From assembly GCA_943704525.1 (NCBI GenBank), contig CALSCQ010000999.1, positions 1 through 12,339 on the forward strand: a DNA stretch of 12,339 nucleotides, in the 5' to 3' direction. This stretch comes from Pigoraptor vietnamica. Taxonomy: Eukaryota > Opisthokonta > Filasterea. The notes below the pieces were generated by a model. It had not been told where the DNA came from and searched no databases. It saw nothing but the letters and a program-made list of their open reading frames with translations. Of the stretch, positions 6,835-12,339 are shown piece by piece. The number at the start of each line of letters is the position of its first letter. Position 1 is the stretch's first letter. The translations under genes and the position numbers were made by a program.

Positions 6835-9800
6835 ACACGTCCACAAAGGCGCACAATAGCGCACCCTCTCTAGTCATACCTCCGCGCCCGTCGCAAAGTT
6901 CTTCTCAAGGTCGCCGACAAGCGTCACATTCGGCGCACTCTCCAGGAGCGTTAAAACTATCGACAGCGGCGCATCGACCGGTAGAGAGACGGGGCTGCCA
7001 AATGCGTCCAGCGTCACCATGGTCATTCTCGGAAAGACGCTGCCGATTTCCACGGAAATGTTCTGCGGAGATATACCAAAGGCGTGCGGGCCGGTGGTAA
7101 CAAGACCGCCCGGCTTCCAATCGGCGGGGACGAAGATGCCGTCGCGCGGTCCGATCTCGCCCACGAAGCGAACAGAGCTCGTGTTCACGGCCCCGTGCGA
7201 TCCGTCCTGAACGAGAATCACACACTGTCAGAGATTGGCGCACACACACAGCGCAATGGAGAGATACGCAGGGGCTCTGTAGCAAGGGAGATACAAGCAA
7301 ACGTTCGTACGAAGCAGCGCAAGACACGCACGAGTGAAACACTGCGCAGGGAGAGTCGAGAGGAGAGGCAACGATGGTGGATGATGGGCGGAGCGCACAA
7401 AACACGTCACCAAACGCGCGCCGTCACGTGACGCGAAATGGCCGCCGCACCTCCAAGTACACGCCCGGCCCAAGGACCCCTTTCGAACCGTTCACGAAAA
7501 CGTCGTGCACAAAAAAGCACGCGCCCGTCTCGACATACACGGCGCCGCCAACAATGCCGCGGCAGTCGCGCATCTCGCCGCCCTCCACGACCACCTCGCA
7601 CCCGCTGCCAATGTACGCGCAGCCGCCGTTGCCCACGGCGGTCGCCCCGTCCACAAACACGTCGTAAAAGTGCCCGGACGCGCCGGAACTGAGCATGAAC
7701 GCGCCCCCGCGGTACGCCGTCACATCCGTGGCCCTCACGTGATCGGCGTAGAGGTGGGCCCCGTGCCGCACCGACGCAACCCCGCCCGTGCGCAGGGGCA
7801 CGTGGACGTTCGATATGCTCGTGTACTCCAGCTTGAGGGATGCCAGCATAGCCACCGCAAACGCACCGCCGTCGTCCGGCGACGTCACCGTCGGCGTCGA
7901 ATTGCAGCTGAGAAAGCTCTCGCGGATGCTCTCGGGAATCGACGCGCCCACATCCGCAATGCTCGAGTTCGATATCCGACATTTGCACTCGCCCTCGAGG
8001 TTGGCCACGCTGCCGGGTCCGCTGGCGTTCACGTGGAGAATGTCGCAGTACCTGATCATCACAGTGCCGCCCGAGCAGTCGACGACGCCGCCGTTGCTGC
8101 GTGCGTCGGAATGGACGACGCGACTGTGGGACAGAAGAAACCCGGCGTTACCCGACACAGTCGCGAGGCCACCGGTGCGATTCGTGGTCAGCTGCGCAAA
8201 CGAGCTGGCGTTCGCGAAAAGGTTGGAGTTGTCGGCGATAAAGAAGACGCCGCCGCGCGCGTTCTCCACGGAGATGGCAGAAAAGTACGCAGATGCGCTC
8301 TCGTCCATCGTCACAAGAGCGCCAAACAGATCGGCCGACACGTCGACAAATCGGGTGCCGTTCACATACGCAGCCGCTCGTCCACTGAAGAGAAACGTCC
8401 CGCCGGAGCCGAGCGAAGCAAACACGCGCGACATACTACCACCGAGGACAGTGAGCGTCGCCGTGTCCCTAAGAGTTGCGACGCCGCCACTCATCGCGGA
8501 AGCATCTGAGATGTCGCTGTCCCGGAGCGTCAGAGTCGAGAGGTCGTTGAGGCCCAGCACGCCGCCGGACCCGGCAGCCACGTGACTGACCGTCGCGCGT
8601 TCAATGACGGCATGAGCGGCTCCCGCCACGACGGCAACCGCACCCACCGAGCTCGCAAAAATGTGGGAAAATACGCAGTCGCTCACGTTGAGACGAGTGA
8701 GGTCCGACGCATGGAAGACACCGCCGCTCGCGGCGACTGATATACCCGTGAACTCGGACGCCTTCGCCGACAGCGACGACGTCCCGATCAGCTGCGCAAC
8801 GCCTCCCTGAATGGCGTCGATGCCCCTCCAAAGCGTCCTCGTGAGCGTGACGGTGGACGTGGCCTCCGCGCGAATGGCCGACCCCGTGGTGTCTGACACA
8901 GTCACATTCTCGAGCAGGAACGACCCACCTCCGAATATGCGGGCCAGCGCACCCCCAGTGAAAACGCCGACCTGCGCAACTGTCGTGTTCGTGATGGAGA
9001 GGGCCGCTGCGCCGTAGTACACGCCGCCGTCGGACGCTTTGACGTCGCGCACGACAGAGCCGTCAATGTAGAGCGCGGGCGTCCCCGCCGACTCTTGATC
9101 CACGGCGCAGCTGTCCTGACGCGTGCGATGGCACACGAGCGCGCCCACGCGGCCGGCGAAAACGGACGTGAACGTCGACGCGTTGACGAACAGCGTGTGG
9201 TGGCCGCCCTCGACGCTAAAGACGCCGCCGTCCTGCAGTGACCCCGACTGTGTAACGTTCGTGCGCGTAACAAACACGAAGGAGCCGCTGCCGCGGAAGT
9301 TCGAACCGCGCACACCATATGTGGGCACGGTCGGCATGGCCACGTGAATGAAACCGCCAGTCACGGCCGTTGCGGCAGACACGTCGCAGCCGACGACAGT
9401 GAGCGAGGACAGAATGGAAGTGGGCTCTAGATACGCAAAGCCGCCGACAACAGCAGTGGCATTGAAGACCGTCGTGCGCGCAAACGAGACGGTCGTCCCG
9501 CTCCCCACCTTCACCACTCCGCCGTACGCTTGCAACGTGCCCGTTGTGTAGGACGTGTCCACGCGCGAATCCGTGACGCTGAGTGCGCCGCCTGCGACCA
9601 CTGTCGCGAACCCCCCGTTCGACGCCCACACGCGCGTCATCGAACAGTTTGACACGTCGACAATGGCACCGTTCGCGTACACGACGCCGCCGTCGCCGAG
9701 CTCTTCCAGCGGGTCGCCCGCGCCGCAATCGGTGAAGCTCGTGCCGTCCAGAAGGGCATACGCGCCGCTATCTGTCGCCAGCACCCCGCCGTGCAGACGC

Positions 9801-10750
9801 GCAGTCACATTGCGCACTTTGCAGTCGCTGAAACTCACGGTCGCCCCTTCGGTTGCATACACCACGCCGCCGTGGAGCGCACCCCGGATGTCCTCAATGA
9901 CGCAGCCGTTGAAGGACAGCGACGCATTCGTGACGTACGCAACGCCGCCAAGAGTGGCGCTCCCCAGCACCGTCAGACGGCGAAAGGACGATGACGTCAC
10001 GGCCCCAGTCGCCCCCACTTCCGCGTAGATCGCCGCCGGGCCTCCGAACGAAGCAGAGTCGACGAAAGTGCAGTTTCTCACTTCGAGCACGGCCGACGCG
10101 CCCGACGCACCCACGATGCCGCCGATGAAAGCGCCAGCGCGCGGGCCGTTCGCGATTGACGGGGAGGGGGCCAACGAGGACGAAAACGTTGAAGACAACA
10201 GCACGAGCTCTCCGCGCGTAGCAAACAGCGAGAATGCGCGCGTGAACGAGGCAAACGCGACAGAAAGGGATGCGCCGGGGCCGACCTGAAAGGGGGCGGC
10301 GAGTTTCGAACCCAGGACCGTCGCATTCTGAATCGGCGCGTTGGGCAAAGCACACCCTGCGAGCGACAGCTCCGCGACAAAAACGGCGCCCGAGCGGACA
10401 GCGAATGCGTCCTGATCGCTCACATTGCACGACAGCTGCAGCGCAATGCCCCCGCCGTACACGAACACCCGCCTGCCGGCGCCCACGTCGACCGACAGCG
10501 ACCCCAAGCGCACCGCCGCCGCGCGCGCGTCGAATGCCACGTGAAAGGAGCCCTCCGAATCGCCGCTCGGTGCGAACGCGGAAATGGACTGCGAGAGAGC
10601 CTCGCCAAGGGACGCATGACCCCGCACGTCAACAGCCGCGTCAAACGCGCGCGCGGAGGGGACGGAGAGCAAGAGCACGATTATGGGAACAACAACGAAA
10701 TCCGTTGCCCGTCGCCGCACTGGAATGCCTCGGACCGCGTCCGCTGCCAT
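3527..10750 (-). CDS. Receptor tyrosine kinase with parallel beta-helix ectodomain (9 exons)
   Basis: Rebuilt from nine exons on the minus strand: 7451-10750, 6880-7206, 5868-6350, 5595-5672, 5093-5382, 4948-4978, 4627-4662, 4311-4433, 3527-4171. Together they make 5313 nt, 1770 aa plus TGA. All eight introns are GT-AG (114-529 nt); seven are phase 0 and one (4979-5092) is phase 2. Junctions restore diagnostic motifs: [36 protein letters not shown] and [12 protein letters not shown]. Order: signal peptide (1-35), beta-helix ectodomain (about 98-1110), membrane-proximal region, membrane span (1303-1322), basic juxtamembrane RRKR, tyrosine kinase (about 1362-1636), 134-aa tail. About 24 NxS/T sequons lie in the ectodomain, as expected of a secreted domain. 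It should sit in the plasma membrane, bind an unknown ligand outside and phosphorylate tyrosines inside. The start is the Met before the hydrophobic signal; a further in-frame Met lies 32 codons upstream. Weakest calls: the intron 5673-5867 acceptor and the possibility of untranslated 5' exons. Confidence 0.88.
4583..4608. repeat. G26 homopolymer inside kinase intron 4434-4626
   Basis: A run of 26 G on the plus strand after a CACG microsatellite. On the kinase sense strand it is C26, starting 18 nt inside the intron's 5' splice site at 4626. Confidence 0.9.
4627..4662 (-). other. 36-nt micro-exon of the kinase domain
   Basis: Twelve codons ([12 protein letters not shown]) joining the catalytic loop exon to the DFG exon, flanked by TTGTAG on the 5' side and GTGGGT on the 3' side. 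Both ends are phase 0. The reading matches the expected spacing between RNCM and the DFG motif in receptor tyrosine kinases, and no other in-frame sequence between 4434 and 4947 does. Its loss would delete part of the strand pair between HRD and DFG without a frameshift. Confidence 0.85.
4912..4933. repeat. G22 homopolymer inside kinase intron 4663-4947
   Basis: A run of 22 G on the plus strand. On the kinase sense strand it is C22 beginning 14 nt inside the 5' splice site at 4947, almost the same placement as the C run in the next intron. Confidence 0.9.
4948..4978 (-). other. 31-nt micro-exon carrying the catalytic loop
   Basis: This exon supplies the last base of the V codon and then [10 protein letters not shown], that is, the catalytic aspartate. 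Acceptor CTATCGCAG, donor GTTTGT. The upstream exon ends in phase 2 and this one ends in phase 0, so skipping it would both remove the active site and shift the frame. Confidence 0.85.
6012..6071 (-). other. Transmembrane segment of the receptor kinase
   Basis: Residues 1303-1322 ([20 protein letters not shown]) form the only strongly hydrophobic helix after the signal peptide. It is preceded by a serine-rich spacer and followed within ten residues by RRKR, the positive-inside signal for a single-pass type I protein. Confidence 0.9.
6398..6838. repeat. CA/CG microsatellite filling kinase intron 6351-6879
   Basis: About 440 bp of alternating CA on the plus strand with CG, AT and a few other interruptions. 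On the kinase sense strand it is a TG tract making up most of the 529-nt intron, ending about 46 nt before the 3' splice site of the exon that encodes the membrane span. Long open frames through it encode only His-Thr or Cys-Val repeats and are not genes. Confidence 0.95.
7451..10456 (-). other. Ectodomain of about 30 GG-anchored coils, predicted right-handed parallel beta-helix
   Basis: Residues about 99-1100, all in one exon. Coils of about 25-33 residues (mostly near 27) begin GG + hydrophobic (GGVVYA, GGFAYL, GGVFHA, GGAFML). Each continues with an alternating strand such as TVSFSDC or SLSFNGC and then a turn ending V-x-(N/D/H). I count 26 strict GG anchors and about seven degenerate ones. 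This resembles pectin-lyase-like beta-helices and the GG(A/V/L/I) repeats of chlamydial polymorphic membrane proteins. Such folds bind polysaccharide or act as rigid stalks and adhesins; which applies here is unknown. Cysteines recur after the FS/FN positions (FNGC, FSDC, FTDC, VSDC). Fold is inferred from pattern, not from a structure. Confidence 0.75.
10646..10750 (-). other. Signal peptide of the receptor kinase
   Basis: Residues 1-35: a basic n-region (VRRRATDF), a hydrophobic core ([12 protein letters not shown]) and a small-residue cleavage site SARA before FDAAV. It fits the type I topology shown by the later membrane span. Confidence 0.8.
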
Positions 10751-10851
10751 GTGGACGGCTGCTGCGGCTGTTACGTGTAGTAGTTGACAGCACGTGAATG
10801 GCTCAAATGTAAGCCGGCAAATAAAGTACATTCGCGCTTCAGTATAGGCGC

Positions 10852-10864
10852 TGTGTGTGTGTGT

Positions 10865-10949
<85 letters not shown>

Positions 10950-11077
10950 TGTGTGTGTGTATACGCGCGCGCGTGTGTGTGTATGTGTGTGCGCGCGCGC
11001 GTGTGTGTGTATGTGTGTGCGCGTGTGTGCGTGTGTGTATGTGTGTGCGTGTGTGCGTGTGTGTATGTGTGTGCGTC

Positions 11078-11110
<33 letters not shown>

Positions 11111-11145
11111 GTTTGTGTTTGTTTGTATGCGCGTGTGTGTGGTCG
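10852..11145. repeat. TG/CG microsatellite upstream of the kinase gene
   Basis: About 290 bp of alternating TG on the plus strand with CG blocks (GCGCGCGCG twice near 10965-11000) and periodic TATG interruptions. It starts about 100 bp upstream of the kinase ATG. Near-continuous purine-pyrimidine alternation makes it a strong candidate for Z-DNA. Confidence 0.95.
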
Positions 11146-11351
11146 TGTTGTGTTTGCAGTGGAGGCGCGAATGCGGCCGAAAATGGTATGCGGCGAAGCT
11201 ATGTGCCGTCAAGAAGCGTCCAATACCCACCTCCAGCAATCGCCGACGATGTTCGCGCTTCAAGAAAGGCCCATGGCATTGCACGTTGCTGCCGCCCGCG
11301 CCCACTGTAACTCCACTCTGCTTCTCTGAAATTAGCAAAGGATCTCTGCTG

Positions 11352-11440
11352 GTGTGTATGTGTGTGTGTGTGCGTGCGTGTGTGTGTGTGCGTGTTGTGT
11401 GTAACTTGCATACAAACGTGTGTGTGTACGTGTGTGCGCC
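11352..11440. repeat. Short TG microsatellite in the divergent intergenic region
   Basis: Two TG-rich blocks interrupted by a non-repetitive AACTTGCATACAAAC stretch near 11403-11417. It lies between the unique sequence at 11150-11340 and the putative promoter elements. Confidence 0.85.
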
Positions 11441-11504
11441 TATGTGCGCTTGCGTTGTTGCTGTGCGAGTTCACGAGGGTCATTTCCGGACAGCACGCTT
11501 TCGG

Positions 11505-11514
11505 CTATATTTAG
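11505..11514. promoter_or_regulatory. MEF2-type site CTATATTTAG
   Basis: A perfect match to CTA(A/T)4TAG, the palindromic site of MEF2-type MADS-box factors. It is 283 bp before the carboxypeptidase ATG and 755 bp from the kinase ATG. It could instead act as a TATA element (TATATTTA), though that would imply a long leader for the carboxypeptidase. Confidence 0.35.
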
Positions 11515-11585
11515 GACGTCCAGACATAATTCTCACCCATTTGTAACATCCACCCTTTATGTGCATTCCGCAACACCCGAACGAG

Positions 11586-11620
11586 CCAATCGGAGCATCG
11601 CGAAGATTTGGCCGACCAAT
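11586..11620 (+). promoter_or_regulatory. Pair of CCAAT boxes 30 bp apart
   Basis: AGCCAATCG (CCAAT at 11586-11590) and GACCAATCG (CCAAT at 11616-11620) both fit the NF-Y consensus RRCCAATSR in the same orientation. Their spacing is about three helical turns, a known arrangement for NF-Y. They lie about 177-211 bp upstream of the carboxypeptidase start. A TCATGTGAC motif (11629-11637) resembling an M-box/E-box follows immediately. Confidence 0.5.
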
Positions 11621-11665
11621 CGCAGCGACTCATGTGACGCCCCATTACGCACACTTGCACGCAAC

Positions 11666-11706
11666 CGCACACACGCGCACGCACACACACGCACACACGC
11701 ACGCAC
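11666..11706. repeat. Short CA/CG microsatellite
   Basis: About 40 bp of CA and CG dinucleotides between the CCAAT boxes and the carboxypeptidase start; likely near the start of transcription. Confidence 0.85.
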
Positions 11707-11796
11707 ATGTGGGCATGTTATTAGCAAAACAAAGACAATACGTAAAAGATTGTTTGAGGCAATAGTTTGGCTCTCGTACCAACGAAGCCGAACAAA

Positions 11797-12266
11797 ATGG
11801 CGGCTCGCTTGGTGGTCGCGTGCGTGTGCGCGCTCCTCGCAAGCAGCGTGTCAGCAAGGGCGGTCTTTGGCACGGACCCGACCGAGATTACCTCTCTTCC
11901 TGGCCTCGCGACGCCGTTTAGCTTCAAGCAGTACGCTGGCTACATCACCGTGGACGCGGTGGGATTTCATGCGAGCGGAAAGAAGATCTCGTCTGCCATC
12001 ACTTGCGTGCGCACATGAGACATTATCACTCATTTTTCGCAACAATTATTCTCCTCCAGAACCATGGTCGTCAGCTGTATTACTATTTGGCCGAGTCGCA
12101 AAAGGATCCCACAAACGACCCTCTGTGAGTGCCATGCACGCGTGTTTGTCTTGACACATGTGTGCGCAGTGGTGTCGCCCTGTCTTGTAGCTGACGTATA
12201 CCTCGCGCGCAGTGTGCTTTGGTTCAACGGTGGCCCCGGATGCAGCAGCATGGGTGGAATGGCCGG
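11797..12266 (+). CDS. Serine carboxypeptidase (peptidase family S10), 5' part of gene
   Basis: Three exons are visible: 11797-11958, 12060-12124 and 12213-12266, with GT-AG introns of 101 and 88 nt (phases 0 and 2). A further donor (GTGAGT) opens at 12267, and the gene continues beyond the window. S10 enzymes remove C-terminal residues from peptides in the lysosome, vacuole or outside the cell. The N-terminus has a signal peptide (about residues 1-20 or 1-22, core LVVACVCALLASSVSA), so it enters the secretory route. The mature start carries the family hallmarks ITSLPGL (31-37), QYAGYITVD (45-53) and, after splicing, the substrate/oxyanion motif WFNGGPGCSS. Spliced junctions read VDA/NHGRQ and NDPL/VLWF as in homologues. 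The catalytic Ser, Asp and His lie downstream and cannot be checked. The start ATG has a strong context (A at -3, G at +4). Reading through intron 1 gives a stop, so splicing is required. Confidence 0.92.
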
Positions 12267-12318
12267 GTGAGTCGCTATTTTGCTGGTTATGTATGCGTGC
12301 TGAGAGAGAGGGGTGAGA

Positions 12319-12339
12319 GGGGGGGGGGGGGGGGGGGGG
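12319..12339. repeat. G run at the right edge, in carboxypeptidase intron 3
   Basis: At least 21 G at the end of the window, about 52 nt into the third carboxypeptidase intron, after a GAGAGAGG stretch. True length is unknown because the sequence stops inside it. Confidence 0.9.

Larger units (their letters stand above)
10751..11796. other. Divergent intergenic region between kinase and carboxypeptidase genes
   Basis: The two start codons point away from each other across 1046 bp, so this region should hold both promoters. It contains TG/CG tracts (10852-11145, 11352-11440), a CA tract (11666-11706), a MEF2-type site (11505-11514) and two CCAAT boxes (11586, 11616). A weak TATA-like CCTATACT occurs on the minus strand near 10842-10849, about 95 bp before the kinase start. 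The unique sequence 11150-11340 shows no supported gene. Confidence 0.75.

Noticed and set aside
6366-6877. Several open frames encoding His-Thr or Cys-Val repeats
   Set aside because: Artefacts of the CA/TG microsatellite in a kinase intron.
7424-9728. Plus- and minus-strand shadow frames inside the large ectodomain exon
   Set aside because: They lack repeat regularity and motifs; the ectodomain frame shows continuous GG-anchored coils and many N-glycosylation sequons.
10751-10846. Alternative kinase start at the in-frame Met 32 codons upstream (MYFICRLTF)
   Set aside because: It would bury the signal peptide core about 50 residues from the N-terminus. Not excluded, but less likely.
10751-11338. 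N-terminal extension of the kinase frame through the CA repeat
   Set aside because: The frame stays open only because the repeat lacks stops; it would place His-Thr repeats before the signal peptide. The Met at 10750 sits correctly before the hydrophobic core.

Overview
The window looks like nuclear DNA of a GC-rich, intron-containing eukaryote. Three protein genes are separated and partly interrupted by long alternating CA/TG microsatellites and by G/C homopolymer runs of 21-28 bases. A true receptor tyrosine kinase, a TATA box, GT-AG introns of about 90-530 nt and an AATAAA poly(A) signal point to a unicellular eukaryote with phosphotyrosine signalling. Candidates are a holozoan protist (choanoflagellate, filasterean, ichthyosporean) or an Acanthamoeba-like or apusomonad-like lineage. 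I cannot name the species. The window starts inside a CA repeat and ends inside a G run, so it may be one whole assembly contig broken at simple repeats.

Layout. Positions 1-286 are a CA/CG microsatellite. A TATA box at 302-309 precedes an intronless 699-aa dynamin-superfamily GTPase (407-2506, + strand) with GTPase, stalk and GED-like regions but no PH or proline-rich domain. Positions 2507-3526 are a convergent intergenic region with a TG microsatellite, a poly(A) signal and a diverged 75-bp tandem duplication.

Positions 3527-10750 on the - strand hold the most interesting gene: a nine-exon receptor tyrosine kinase. I rebuilt it by hand as 1770 aa from eight GT-AG introns, and every junction restores a conserved kinase motif. 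It has a signal peptide and an ectodomain of about 30 GG-anchored coils that looks like a right-handed parallel beta-helix (pectin-lyase / chlamydial Pmp-like). A single membrane span, a complete tyrosine kinase domain, and a tail with two YLDL sites, one YVEV site and a C-terminal ETAI follow. The ectodomain core is one 3.3-kb exon, while the kinase domain is cut into seven exon pieces, two of only 31 and 36 nt.

Positions 10751-11796 form a divergent intergenic region with a roughly 290-bp TG/CG tract, a perfect MEF2-type site and two CCAAT boxes 30 bp apart. From 11797 (+ strand) the window holds the first three exons of a secreted or lysosomal serine carboxypeptidase (family S10), which runs off the end.

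Nothing shows that the three genes share a pathway. All three could act around the cell surface, endocytosis and lysosome, but that link is only inference. Gene models rest on reading frame, splice consensus and motif continuity; there is no transcript evidence.
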